A stretch of DNA of 64,000 nt from Saururus chinensis (GCA_035235625.1 CP141145.1:7006001-7070000); one strand, 5' to 3'; positions 11,770 to 23,566 are shown, counted from the first letter of the stretch. Translations and numbers: made by a program. The notes: generated by a model from the sequence alone, not told the origin.

Positions 11770-12324
11770 ATGGGGAAATCAAAGATGAAACATATTTCAG
11801 GCTCACTGTACCATTCCACAGCAAGAAAATTGCCCTTGCCGACTAGAGGAGAGGGGAGTAAAGGAGGGACGTTAAAGGAATCAATCACTGAAGGAACCTT
11901 GGGCAATTCTCAAACCATGACCACACCTTATTCCCCCTCACACAGTGATGACGTGCAGGAGGTGATAAATATTCCGGAATCCCCAATCATGATGGAGAAT
12001 GACGAGGAGGACCCCAATCGGGGAGACTCAGCCGAGGAGGACCCAGAAGAAGAAGAACCCTTGGAGGAAGAACCTTTTGAAGAAGAACCTTATGAGGAGG
12101 AGGGGAATCAGAACTTCCAGGAGGAGGTGGTTGTGAGAAATATTAACCTAAACAAATTACCCCTTCCTGAAGAGAATGAGGAAGAAGAGAGGGTGGAAGC
12201 TCTGGATCAGCGCGAGGGCAAAGGGCTGTCATGGTACACAGAGCATCTTCCTGAAATATGTATCTTCTGCGGAATTCGAGGGCACTTCTTCTTCGAGTGC
12301 CCGACAAGGAGGATCTTCCCTTGA
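11770..12324 (+). CDS. Extra ORF upstream of gag, acidic with C-terminal zinc knuckle
   Basis: Intact 184-residue frame between PBS and gag. The start at 11770 (MGKSKMK) is preferred; an in-frame ATG at 11740 would add 10 residues. The first half is Ser/Thr rich and basic. The middle is very acidic, with repeated EEEP-type units (EEEPLEEEPFEEEPYEEEG, about 12052-12105). The C-terminus has CIFCGIRGHFFFEC, a C-X2-C-X4-H-X4-C knuckle, ending TRRIFP. This spacing is the classic nucleic-acid-binding knuckle of Gag. I do not recognise the protein as a family. Gag begins 240 bp downstream at 12564. It is the only undamaged long frame in the element, although gag-pol is riddled with stops. It could be a Gag-like RNA chaperone, a regulator, or a captured fragment; nothing in the sequence settles this. 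Confidence 0.7.
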   Translation: MGKSKMKHISGSLYHSTARKLPLPTRGEGSKGGTLKESITEGTLGNSQTMTTPYSPSHSDDVQEVINIPESPIMMENDEEDPNRGDSAEEDPEEEEPLEEEPFEEEPYEEEGNQNFQEEVVVRNINLNKLPLPEENEEEERVEALDQREGKGLSWYTEHLPEICIFCGIRGHFFFECPTRRIFP

Positions 12325-12563
12325 CCGGTTTCTAAAAATCTCTGAAAGTGTGTGTTGGCTTTTAACGGTGTGGTTTGGCTTGTTTGTAAAATGAAGTAGT
12401 TTGAGTTGTTTTGTAAATATTTGACCAAGGTGTGCCCTGACACACTTTTGTTTTGTAAAATGTAAACATATGAGTGTTTGTGACTATGTTCATAAATAAA
12501 CTTGGTGTGTTTTAAATAACTTGTATGGAATCAAGGTCGCTACAGTCTATTGGCTCCCTCAAG

Positions 12564-13640
12564 ATGACTTCCGATAGTGGTAAAGAAGTGCAGTTGTCTG
12601 ATGATTCTACCCAAGCTGAAGTAGTACCTCATGGTGTTGTAGCACCAGAAAATCAGATGGAAAATTTATTTGATCTAATGATGTAGAGAATGACACAGCA
12701 CCTGCAGAATCAAGGATTTCAGCCTAGCCTGAATCCTTTAAGTAACACAGTTGATTCGGCTGAAAGTAGAAGACATGAGAAAGATAATCTGCTTGAGCGG
12801 TTCAAGAAAATTGCTCCTACATTTACCGGAGAGGACGGTTCAGAGGCGGCCGAGAAATGGGTATTCGAGGTGGAAAGGATTTTCAAGGCCATGAAAGTTC
12901 CAGAATCTAGGAAGGTGGACGTGGCCACTTTCTCAATGATAGGAGAAGCGGCTTTTTGGTAGCCATCTACAGAGCGAAACTTTTTCTCTGACAAGGATAA
13001 CATTAAGTGGGATGAGTTTAGAGAGGTTCTTTTTGACAAATATTTCCCTCTCTATATTCAAGAAAAGAAAGAAAAGGAATTTTTAGACCTGCAACGGGGA
13101 AATATGACGGTTGTTTAGTACGAAAATAAATTCGTACAACTACAGCGTTTTGCTCCCGATATTTGCCCTACAGAGCTACGTAAAGCCAGGAAGTTCGTAA
13201 GAGGGCTGAACAATGGACTTCGTGGTAGAATAGTGGGTTTCCAACCTACTACTTTCGCCAAGGCAGTGGAGCTAGCCTCTTTATTAGAAACAGAATATCA
13301 AGAATTCTTGGTAGGACGGAAGGATCATGGTCAGAACAGTAGTTCTAAAACTGATGAAAGAAAGAGAAAAGTCCAGAGTAACAACCGCACTTTTCAAAAG
13401 CCTTTTGGTGCACAAGCACAAGTTTAAAGGGGGAGAAAATTTGAATGGTGTTCTAAGTGCGATCGGTTTCATCCTGCAGGAAGTTGTTTTTATAATGAAG
13501 GACGGTGCTTTGGCTGCGGTGAGTTGGGACATCGAATTAATGACTGTCCTAGGATGAAGAGCCAAGGGTCTGAGGTACGATGTTTCTCTTGTGGTGAGCT
13601 GGGACATAAGATTAAAGAATGTCCAAAGAAGCAGAAGCTG
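12564..13640 (+). pseudogene. gag: gag of the complete gypsy element, broken by stops
   Basis: Gag packages element RNA. The frame starts at ATG 12564 (MTSDSGKEVQLSDDSTQAEV). It has the retrotransposon Gag core from LLERFKKIAPTFTGEDGSEA (about 12789-12848) through FDKYFPLYIQEKKEKEFLDL (about 13034) to RGLNNGLRGRIV. It ends with a zinc-binding CSKC..H..C and two knuckles, [14 protein letters not shown] (about 13508-13549) and [14 protein letters not shown] (about 13580-13621). All blocks are in one frame, but TAG at 12684, TAG at 12960, TAG at 13116 and TAA at 13425 interrupt it. It continues without a frame change into protease, the single gag-pol layout usual for chromoviruses. Confidence 0.9.
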
Positions 13641-15058
13641 GAGGAGATCAAAATGGAGTCGAAGCCTAAGGCTCAGGGTCGGATCTATGCTATTACCGCT
13701 GAAGAAGCTCAAACTTCAGCAGACGTTATTCAAGGTACACTTCTAATCTTAGACAAGATTGCTAAAGTTTTAATAGATCCAGGATCGACACATTCCTTTA
13801 TATCCTTTGATTTCGCCTTAAGTACTGGTCGTTCGATTATGGAACTAGGATATATATTAGAAGTGTCAACTCCTATGGGAAAAACTGTCCTAGCTCAGGA
13901 GTTTCTGCAAGATGTGTCTGTGTCCTTAGAAAACCAAAAATGGGAGGTCAACCTTATACTTTTAAGTATGACTGACTTTGATGTCATCCTAGGAATGGAC
14001 TGGTTAGCAGTGAATGAAGCAATGATAGATTGTAAGAGAAAAAGGGTTATGTTCTTTAAGAATGGAGAAAGAATTTGTACCTTTTATGGAAATAAGGAAC
14101 ATACAGGGGTATCTATCATTTCTGCTATTAAGGCTCAACATCTAATCTCTAAAGGATGTCACACGTATCTTGCCACAGTGATTTCCAAAGAGCCTTTGAC
14201 TCCTCGTTTAGAAAGTATTGATGTGATAAAAGACTTTCCAGATGTGTTTCCTTATGATCTCCTAGGGATGCCACCGAGAAGAGAGATAGATTTTAACATA
14301 GACTTAATACCAGGGACAAGTCCTATCTCTAAGGCACCCTATCGAATGGCTCCTGCAGAACTAAAGGAATTAAAGAGTCAATTACAGGAGTTACTCGACA
14401 AAGGATTTATTAGACCCAGTGTCTCACCGTGGGGAGCTCCAGTCTTGTTTGTAAGAAAGAAAGACGGGTCTTTAAGACTATGCATAGATTATAGGATGCT
14501 CAATTCAGTAACTGTAAAGAATAAGTATCCCTTACCCCGAATCAATGACTTGTTTGACCAGCTGCAAGAAGCTAGAGTATTCTCAAAAATAGATTTGAGA
14601 TCGGGGTATCATCAGTTAAGAATACGGGATGAGGACATTTCAAAAACAGCTTTTCGTACCCGTTATGGCCACTACGAATTTTTAGTGATGCCATTTGGAT
14701 TAACAAATGCTCCTGCAATTTTTATGGATCTTATGAATCGTGTCTTTCATGCACATCTGGACAAATTTGTAATCGTTTTTGTTGATGATATTTTGATTTA
14801 TTCTTCTAGTCCAGAAGAGCATAGAGAACATTTGTAGACTGTACTACAAGCCCTAAGGGATCATCAACTCTATGCTAAATTGAGTAAATGTGAGTTCTGG
14901 TTAGAACGGATTGTTTTCCTGGGTCATATTATTTCTAAGGATGGAGTATCAGTGGATCCAACCAAGATTGAGGCTATGATGAAGTGGGAGAGACCTAAGA
15001 CAGTTTCGGAAATAAGAAGTTTCCTAGGTCTCGAAGATTCATTCAGGGATTCTCAAGC
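13641..15058 (+). pseudogene. pol: pol: protease and reverse transcriptase, broken
   Basis: Aspartic protease motif [13 protein letters not shown] at 13767-13805; P replaces the usual S of DSG, so activity is doubtful. ILGMDWL follows near 13987. The RT begins near 14300 ([18 protein letters not shown]) and shows [60 protein letters not shown] and the catalytic FVDD (VDD at 14781-14789) in [17 protein letters not shown] at 14835 interrupts just before the thumb, which resumes in frame as LSKCEFWLERIVFLGHIIS. At about 15030-15037, within SFLGL, a small deletion shifts the frame, and this reading ends at a stop at 15060. Confidence 0.9.
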
Positions 15059-15625
15059 ATAGCTTTGCCCTTAACCAAGTTAACTAGAAAAGGGGTGAAG
15101 TTTATATGGAATGAGGAATGCGAAAAAGGCTTTCAAGAGTTAAAAAGGAAGTTAACTACTGCTCCAGTCTTATCCCTACCATCCAATAGTGGAGGATATG
15201 TAGTGTATAGTGATGCTTCTAGTACAGGACTTGGATGCGTACTAATGCAGAATGAGAAAGTAATTGCTTATGCTTCAAGGCAGTTAAAGAGACATGAAAG
15301 TAATTACTCCACTCACGACCTCGAGTTGGCGGTGGTAGTTTTTGCCTTAAAAATCTGGAGACATTACTTATACGGAGAAAATTTTGAAGTCTTTACAGAT
15401 CATCAAAGCCTGAAGTATATATTCTCTCAACGTGAGCTTAATATGAGGCAGAGATGTTGGATAGAGTATATAAAAGATTATGATTTTTCGATCCATTACC
15501 ACCCTGGAAAAGCTAATGTGGTGGCGGATGCATTGAGTCGTAAAGCTGCAGGGAGGGTCGCTCATTTACTAGCCCAAAGATGGAAATTGATGGAGGAAGT
15601 GATAGAACTTCAACCTAGGTTGTAG
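15035..15625 (+). pseudogene. pol: pol: RNase H domain after frameshift
   Basis: After the frameshift the protein continues as [20 protein letters not shown]. RNase H removes the RNA strand after reverse transcription. Visible blocks are [17 protein letters not shown] (about 15197-15250), [40 protein letters not shown] and [16 protein letters not shown] (about 15500-15547). The acidic residues D in SDAS, E in DLELA, D in FTDHQ and D in VADALS are all kept. TAG at 15623 ends the segment before the integrase. About a dozen bases that normally encode the residues after FLGL appear to be missing at the frameshift. Confidence 0.88.
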
Positions 15626-17086
15626 TTGGGAAACAAGAGTTCCCTTGTGGCCAACTTGAAGGTGAAATCCGAACTAGTCGAGCGCATCCTTGAGGCGCAG
15701 GAAAAAGATGAAGAAACACAGGTTTTACTGAAACGACCTGACTTCAGCAAGGGCTCTGATGGAGGTATAAGATTTCGAGAAAGACTAGTGGTTCCGGCAA
15801 TACCTGATTTAAGGCAAGATCTGCTATATGAAGCGCATAAATCTCAATACACCATCCACCCCGGTGGAACAAAGATGTATCAGGACCTCAAAAGGAATTT
15901 TTGGTGGAATGGGATGAAAAGAGACATAGGAGAATATGTCTCCAAGTGTTTAACATGCCAGCAGGTTAAAGCTGAACATCAAAAACCCTCTGGTACCTTG
16001 CAGTCGATTGAAATTCCAGAGTGGAAGTGGGATTATATATCCATGGATTTTATTTCAGGGCTGCCTAGGACATCACAAGGTCATGAGGTTATTTGGGTGA
16101 TAGTAGATCGACTCACTAAAAGTGCACATTTCTTGCCTCTAAGAAAGAATCAATCTTTAAATGTTTTGGCAAGGATGTATGTAAAAGAAATTGTGAGTCG
16201 GCACGGTGTGCCATTGTCTATAATCTCAGATCGGGACAGTCGTTTTACCTCTCAATTTTGGAAAGGATTCCAAGAAGAGATGGGTACTAATTTACGATTT
16301 AGTGCAGCTTTCCACCCTCAAATAGATGGACAATCAGAGAGAACCATACAAACTTTGGAGGATATGTTGCGGGTTTGTGTCTTGGATTGGAAGGGCAACT
16401 GGGATGAGTATCTACCATTAATTGAGTTTGCCTATAATAATAGTCATCACTCCAGTATAGGTATGGCACCATATGAAGCTCTCTATGGCCGACCATGTCG
16501 ATCCCCGACTAGTTGGAACAAAGTGGGAGAGTGAAAATTATTAAAGTCAGAAATTGTGCAGCAGTGTGCCGACAATGTGAAACTCATCAGAAAGCGTTTG
16601 ATGACAGCTTAGAGTCGTCGGAAGAACTATGCTGATCGAAGAAGGAAAGATCTCAGCTTTAGTGTGGGCGATCAAGTATTCTTAAAAGTCTCGCCAACCA
16701 AAGGAGTTATGAGGTTTGGAATGAAAGGTAAATTGAGTCCTCGTTTCATAGGACCATTTGAAATTTTGGATAAAGTGGGAACAGTAGCTTACAGGTTGGC
16801 CCTGCCTCCTCAGCTCGAAAACGTCCATAGTGTGTTCCATGTATCCATGCTCAGAAGGTATATGCGAGACCCATCTCATGTTCTCGATCAGTCCATTTTG
16901 ACTCTAGAACCTGATTTGTCTTTCGAAGAGAAACCGATCAAAATTCTCGACCATAGGGAACAAATTCTTCGGACAAAGAGAATTCCCTTGGTAAAGGTGT
17001 TATGGCAACACCACACCTCTAAGGAAGCGACATGGGAATTAAAAAGTGAAATGCTACAGAAATTTCCAGAGCTTTTTAAGGACTGA
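15626..17086 (+). pseudogene. pol: pol: integrase and chromodomain-like tail, broken by two stops
   Basis: Integrase inserts the DNA copy. The zinc-binding HHCC module is visible (H..H around HPGGTKMYQDLKRNFWW, then CLTCQQ, 15855-15965). The catalytic triad is present: D in WDYISMDFISG (about 16040), D in IISDRDSRFTSQFW (about 16230) and E in GQSERTIQTLEDMLR (about 16330). GRPCRSP marks the core end. TGA at 16532 and TAG at 16610 interrupt the frame before the GDQVFLKVSP..LSPRFIGPFEIL module. The tail has VHSVFHVSMLRRYM and a divergent chromodomain (IPLVKVLWQHHTSKEATWEL), then ends at a natural stop at 17084-17086. Both stops look like simple base changes. Confidence 0.9.
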
Positions 17087-17116
17087 AAGGTATAATTTCG
17101 AGGACGAAATTTTCTT

Positions 17117-17129
17117 AAGGGGGGTAGAA
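17117..17129 (+). promoter_or_regulatory. Polypurine tract
   Basis: AAGGGGGGTAGAA lies immediately before the 3' LTR start TGTAACG at 17130. This is the position and composition expected of the plus-strand primer. Confidence 0.85.
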
Positions 17130-18854
17130 TGTAACGACCCTGAATTTCTAGTACGTTTTCTAATACATTAATTTTGGAGTTGGTATCATTATTTTAATTA
17201 GTTATATTTGTTACATGTTTAATCTTATTAGAGTATGGTAGAGTGTAGAAAAGTGAGTGTAATGGCTTTGGAAGCGCTTGATTCGGACACCGGGGCCGGA
17301 AGTTATGGCCTCGGGAAACGTGCCATATAGGCGGGACCCACATTGAAATGTAGGATAACCTACCCATGTGGGGTCTAGTTTTGTAGGGCTCGTTGATACG
17401 AGCCCAACGGTATAAAGAACGCGTGAATCGGAGTCCGGGTGACAAAGATACGCGCATTTAAAGTTTATGTGTTTTAAAAAAAAAAATTATTATAAAAATG
17501 TTGGCTGACGCAAGCGGCCGGCGTCAGCCACGTCAGCCGGTGCCACAGTGGTGGCACCGCGTGGACCCGGGCCCTTGGGACTGCAGGCCGGGTGCAAGAT
17601 GCGCCGCGGGCCCGCGTGGCGGTCCGCATCGCGATCGCGACGCGCGTCGCCGCGCGTCATCGCACCGAATGGTGCAACAGGGCCCGGCGTTACGCGCGAC
17701 GTGCGTGCGACGCGAGTCGCGCACGTGTCGTGACCGCACAGAGCACGCACGGGCCCCACGGGCGCGCGCTCATTTAAATAGTGCGCCGACCCCATTTTTT
17801 TTCCTAATTTTCCGTTTTCCACTTCTAAACCCGTTTTCCCTCCGTTCTTAACCATTTTAAGTCCGAATCAAGTGATTCAAAAGGCGTTTCCTACTGAATT
17901 CGATGTTTTGGACGCTGTGGTGGGGTCGGTTTCTTTATTCGGGGCTTCTACGGTTATGAAATTGTAACCAAGGGTTGAGGTAGGGGACTTTAAACTCTAA
18001 GCGTGTGCTTAGTATAACTTCTTTACGCATGATTTAACATGATTAAGCATATGTGATGGATTTATGTGAGACATGTTATGTGATGAACTGTTTTAGCATA
18101 AATATTGCTATATTTTGAACAATGTGATGATTATTCCCTGGGCTTAAGAACCCGGAATAATCATAGAGTGATGATGCCCGCCGAGAAAAATATTCGGCAA
18201 GTGGTGCGCACAGGGTAGGGCATCGTGGGAAAGCCCTGTCCCTAAGTGGCCCTCGTTTGCCCCACAAGCGCCGAGGGTAGGCCGTAGGGTGTCGCGACTT
18301 GTGGTTTTGTGTTGATTTGGAACTGGTTGTTTTATGCATAATTTATCGTGGTAGAGTTTTTTAAAGAAAATGCATAGGGTTTTCAAAGGGATTTCTGCTT
18401 AGCACCTCTATTAGATTTTAAATTAACCTGCTAAGTATTTTAAAATACTCACCCACCCCCAGATTCTGCAGGCAATGCAACGAGGGCAAAGGTGAAGGAA
18501 GAGTAGCGTTCCAATTATGTTGTCTGCTCTCTAATTTTGGAAAGTATGTAAATATTTATATGACTGCAGTTTAAGGGCATGATGTGCCCGAAGACCTGTA
18601 AGGCTTGTAACCTGTCAACTCTACGAACCTAAGTCCATGGTTGTGTGAAATATGTTTTTATGCACATGTTTAATATTTTTGTTGTGCCATGACTCCGTGA
18701 TATGCTCATGTTTAATATAAAGCATATCTGACTGGAACCCGCATTGACGGCCGTCGTGTTCGGATGCGCATGTGTTGGATGAGCGTGTCGAACATGGTAA
18801 TGATATATTAATAATAATTAATTTATATATATATAAAAAAAAGTGGTCGTCACA
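17130..18854 (+). repeat. 3' LTR of the complete gypsy element
   Basis: 1725 bp, TGTAACGACCC to GGTCGTCACA, followed by the ATTTT duplication. Relative to the 5' LTR it has a quite different GC-rich block (17510-17765), while the last about 1065 bp are close to identical. The palindrome is reduced to TAAGTATTTTAAAATACTCA at 18432-18451 by one base. Several differences are CG versus TG/CA changes, the pattern expected from methylated cytosine decay. Confidence 0.95.
17773..17780 (+). promoter_or_regulatory. TATA-like box, 3' LTR
   Basis: TTTAAATA at the same relative place as in the 5' LTR, directly after the GC-rich block. Confidence 0.45.
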
Positions 18855-19679
18855 ATTTTCCTCCCCTCTCTACAGAAGAAGATACCTCCACCTCCCCTGT
18901 AGTAGCGATGGCGGTGGCACTTCTGCACTCTACTCCCCTCAGCCTCCTCTTCTATGATCATATTCTCCTAGACCCTCCCCTTCTCTCTCAAATCTATAGT
19001 GAACAAGGAAAACACTTGGCTCTAAAACTTGACGATTTTTTCTCCTCAAAAATCAATTTTCCTCTCTTCAATTTCATCCATGCCCAGGCCTTATATAGAA
19101 TCTTTAAATGGCTAGGGTTAAAGAAATGCAAGTTTAGAAGGACTATTTTGGAATCCTAAACTAGGTAACTGTTTCATTAAATGATTGATCATTTTACAAA
19201 GCGATCAATCGTTCCCTATTATTATGATGACCAAAACTTAAAGTGAATTATCTCTCAGTCAACGAATCGATTGACTATGTCCTCAGTTGGAATCTCAAAA
19301 TCATTCATTAAATGATCGATCTCTAAACTATTTTGTGATTTCTTTTACCATCTCTTTCTAAAAGATTAAAAAACACTCCTTAAGAACATTTTAATCTAAA
19401 CCTAAGTGTTTCGTGCATGTGCATGTAAACTTTACCTTGAAGCATACACTCCATTCAATCTTAAACCCTGAACTTTCAAAATGCATCACTCCTATTTTTC
19501 AAATTTTTCAATTCCAAATCCAACTTGATCACCTCACTACTCATTAGATTTTAAGACCAAATTAATAGTCTTTTGATATATTTTATTCAATGAAATTAGT
19601 CAGTTACAATACATATGTATCATATGTTATAACAAATGCGTCAATGGCTTGCGAGTGAAAAAGAAAATTTTACAATAAA
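18855..19679. other. No gene seen; AT-rich spacer
   Basis: Begins with the ATTTT target duplication. A pyrimidine-rich stretch at 18859-18960 is followed by AT-rich sequence. Around 19185-19330 there are short self-complementary words built on TGATCGAT/ATCGATTG, similar in kind to motifs in the LTR stack. No reading frame was recognised. Confidence 0.5.
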
Positions 19680-20818
19680 AGATTATATTTTTCTTAAAAA
19701 ATACAAGGTGTCACAGAGTTCCTTGCCCAAAGTCATCTTCAAGACCACCTTTCCACTACCTTCAACCTTGAAGTCCAAGAGTTGCACATGAACTGTTGTT
19801 CTCCATTTTCCACCAATTGATATGTAGAAAACATTTTGAAATTTGAGCACACATGTCGAGTGGCCCAAGCATCTACCGACCATTCTCTTGCATTAATAAG
19901 TAAATTCACTTCAGAGATCATTGTTGAAAGGCTGGTCTCATAAATATCATTGGAGAGATTCTCCACTTGAGTTACAATGGCTTGTGCATTCTTCTTAAAA
20001 TTCTCTTATTTCATCCTCTTGTGATAGTTCTTAACCTTGTTCCATTGATTGTCACATTCATGTCACTTGACTTTGAATATGGCTTTTGTAGACTCATTAT
20101 TTGATTGGTGATGATGCTTCTTCTTTGTGTTGTTGTTGTTATTTTTGTTAGCTTTCTACCACCACATTGACCTTGACTTCCATGGAATTGTTGGTATTGT
20201 TCTTCATCAATCCTCAGCCTTGCTATCAAGTCTCCATGTTCATCTCTTTACGCATATGCTTCAAGTAGTTTGTGAAATCCTTCCAAGATGGTGATAATTT
20301 TTCAATCATGGCATCCACTTGGAAAGATTCACTCGAAGTCATACATTTTGTATGAATTCACTACAGATTACTTGGAATTCTTGGACTTGATTAATAACAT
20401 TATGGGAATCCATCATCTTGTAGTCTAGAAATTTGCCTACAACTAATTTATTCATTCAAACATCTTCCATTATGTACTTCTTATCTAGGGATACCCATAG
20501 TACTTTCTCACTTTCATTGGATTATACACGTTATGCCTTGTATTGTCTAGTCTACTGAGAATATAATTCATGCAGAGGAAATCTACATGTTTCAATGTAT
20601 CTACTGCAACAATAGCATGTTTATCACCCTCCTTCTCTTTGGTGATTATTGGAACATCTTCATGAAGAAATTGTACCAAATTTAGAGTGGTAAGATAAAA
20701 CAATATCTTTATTGCCATTGTTTGAAGTCTATAGCGCTAAATTTTTCATGCTTTTCCCATTGTTGGTTGTAACATGAACAATAACCAGTGTCATAGTAGT
20801 GGTTGTCTCAGTAGTCAT
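19680..20818 (-). pseudogene. Antisense Ty1/copia gag and protease-region fragment
   Basis: On the minus strand a copia Gag starts at about 20818 (MTTETTT). Recognisable blocks are LFYLTTLNLVQFLHEDVP, DTLKHVDFLCMNYILSRLDN (about 20595-20540), a decayed PSWKDF-type core near 20290, and LRIDEEQY at about 20215. The pre-protease segment is WSVDAWATRHVCSNFKMFST, then a shifted SRLKVEGSGKVV-like block and KMTLGKEL (19900-19720). The zinc knuckle near 20070 is badly eroded. There are several frameshifts and stops. Protease beyond this point, integrase and RT are absent, and no LTR was found at either end. It is an old fragment. Confidence 0.75.
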
Positions 20819-21449
20819 TTTGTTTTAAATAGAAGATTGTCTCAAAGATGGGGTTGTGAAAATTGAAACAAAAATAGCCAACAAAAACACAAAAAGGGAA
20901 AAATGTCTAAAGATTGTTGGAAATCATACTTGTTTGCTTATGTGATTCTGGAACTTAGAGTAACTTTGATGACAAAAATGATCAAGGCCAATATTTCACA
21001 CGAAGTCTTCAAGGCATATTTTCATCTTCCCCTTGATGCTTGGAATACACCATATATCTACCTCCCATGATACAAAGATTGTACTATGCATTCAACAGAA
21101 GTAGGACAAACTACATGCCTGGCATACCAAGACCACCCATACAATATACAAATGGATATAACTTTGTACTACTATAATTTATTTACTTAGAAAAAATTAT
21201 TAGAATTGATCAATTAAAAATAAATTAGTCCCAAAAAGATGAGATATATTTTTCAAATAAACCCAACCCAACTTGGCCAACTGTACATGTGTGAGTCAAA
21301 TAGAGCAGGTTGGTGATGAATGCATAGGTTTTCTGACAAAGGTGTATAAGTCTAACATGTCACTTCCCCATAAGAGTGCGGCAGCCCAAGGGCCTATCTT
21401 ATAAAACCAAATTTGTCTTTTATATACCTATACAATTTTCTTTTCACTT
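20819..21449. other. No gene seen
   Basis: AT-rich sequence without a supported reading frame on either strand. It lies between the copia fragment and the first, truncated LTR of the nested stack. Confidence 0.5.
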
Positions 21450-23041
21450 TGGATATGAGACTTATCACAAATCAGATTTTCAAAACCCTTCTTAATAAAG
21501 GATGTGTGATAAACCACGAGTATTTTTTTTAATAAATACAAAGCAAAACCGTTCAATTAAATATCTAAGTCATGATAACTAGGGTTCACAAATACAAATA
21601 TCAAAACATATGATACTATTACATATGTTGAAAGTCCAGAACTAGTTGGTTAACCCTTTAAGTAAAAGTATGCCATCCTTTCAAAAAAAATAGTTACATA
21701 AAGTTGGTTCTTATGTCAGTCATTACAATTACTTACAAAATTACAAAAGTAAGAAACTAGAACCCACTAGTGCAATGTTGTCCTCAATCCCCCACCAACA
21801 CCTTAGTCTCGCTAGTTCTCACCTAAAGAGCTTGCAACTAACAACAAAACATCTCCTCCCTTTGGCAGAAAGTTTCCAAACAAGCAAAAGTATTAATTAA
21901 TATTTTTTTGATCGGGCTAACATTATTGGATGTTAGTCTCATATGTACTCATTAGAAGACATCTCCAATGTTATTTCTAACAAGATCAGATCTAGATGTA
22001 GTTTTACCTAGAAACTAAAATATTTAAAAAAACATAACACCAACATGCATTGCTTAAGTGTTTTAAAGTAGCATACATTTAATGCAAGTCCTTTGGTTTT
22101 TCCACTTTTAATAAAACAATCAATAACAAGTAATTTCATTAATTATTTTACAATCCTTTGTTCAATAATTGATATCCTCGTCTAATCCCAAAGACATACA
22201 AAATCATTAAATGTCAACTTAAGTAACAAATGATACAAACACCATACACTATCCTCGAAAGGGAACCATCTATAGGGAGGCCCTAAAATCCACCAAGGAG
22301 TACCATAACCCAACTTAAACCCTAAGGACCTGGACTGAGTAGAAGGGTATGACCCACAACTGCACCTAAATAGAAGTGGCAAGAGAAGCCAATTAAGCAT
22401 GATGTCAAAAACTTCAAATGTGTGTACACCAAATGATCATGAATAGATAGGTAGCAAGCAAAGGCTCATGCAAAACTCCCTCCAACAGGGAGGTGCAACG
22501 ACGCAACCAAATCAACAGATTCTCAATACAACTTAGACTTAGAAAAACCATCTCGAACACTATAAGTGCTTGTCTAGCAAGCAAGGACTCATGATAACTA
22601 TCCCACCCTATTAGTCTCTCGGAGACTAGGGTCAAGACTCAAAGCTGTCATCGGTTCATTAACCAAGATAAATTATTAGGTTGAGGGCCTTGTTCACTTT
22701 GTGAACTAGTCTTTGACCCCTTTGAGGGTATTTTAGTCTTTATCTTGATTAGGTGTTCTTGTCCACTCTAAAGTTATTTATTCCCTATTGATTAATCTTT
22801 CATTAGTAGTAAGCTAGTGATATATTATTATTACAACATGAGTAATAGGCATTCAAAACAATGAAATATAATTAATATGAACCCACACCAGTCTAAACAA
22901 ATTATATTACTAACACGCAAATTCAATTATGATATTAGAAAGACATGTGCTCTCGAGTCGTAAGGTTAAGTGCCTTTAATTTATGAAAATGAGTTATAAT
23001 GCACCTAAGGGCATTAGGGTAATTTGTTTCACATTAGACAT
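21450..23041 (-). repeat. Truncated family-1 LTR, outermost layer of the stack
   Basis: It matches, in reverse orientation and with many changes, the beginning of the family-1 LTRs seen at 25631, 36568 and 39662. Shared landmarks are the block ending CATGATAACTAGGGTTCACA (near 21580), the hairpin region around TAACATTATTGGATGTTA (about 21918), AGGGTATTTTAGTCTTTATC (about 22724) and CTAAGGGCATTAGGGTAAT (about 23006). Homology is interrupted at 23042 by another LTR and does not resume after 49175, so the rest has been lost. It is the oldest-looking layer. Confidence 0.6.
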
Positions 23042-23566
23042 TGTCACACCCCGACACCCGCCCGACCTGAGCCGAACTTGGTCTGAGCACACGGGGATGA
23101 CATAGTTGGTTCATTTAACATAGCGGAAGACTTTAACCCCCTTAATCAGGTGAATTTCACATACGGAGTGTGCACATTTAAACCTTTGTGCAAGAGAAAT
23201 AAGGAAAATAGAAAGAGGATTTTAACTCTGAACTAGTCCATAAATCATATACCCGCATATTTAAAATCTTGATCCAACACATGTGACTCTAATCAGAAAG
23301 TCTGAAACAGATCTAAAAACATAAGATATACACGAGTCTGAAACAAGAACCACCATATATAATGTTCTATAATCATAACTACATGAATAAGAAAATATAA
23401 CAATGTCCAGAGGCATCCACGCCTAATCCCATGCTCTCCTCAACTAGTCCTCATATAGAGGATCCTAGTTAACTACATGTCATGTCATGCAACCCCAAAA
23501 CAAAACACAGAAAGAGGGGTGAGTAAAACTCAGTAAGGTTTTATATGTAGAGAGAGTAAACTCAAA

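Larger units (their letters stand above)
9884..18854 (+). mobile_element. Structurally complete Ty3/gypsy chromovirus (8971 bp)
   Basis: Both LTRs begin TGTAACGACCC and end GTCACA, and the 5-bp ATTTT duplication flanks the unit exactly (9879-9883 and 18855-18859). In order: 5' LTR, tRNA-iMet PBS, an extra zinc-knuckle ORF, gag with zinc knuckles, protease, RT, RNase H, integrase, chromodomain-like tail, PPT, 3' LTR. The tail (VFHVSMLRRYMRDPSHV and ATWELKSEM) fits the Tekay-like chromoviruses. Gag-pol carries eight in-frame stops and one frameshift, so this copy is not autonomous. The upstream ORF is intact. Confidence 0.95.
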
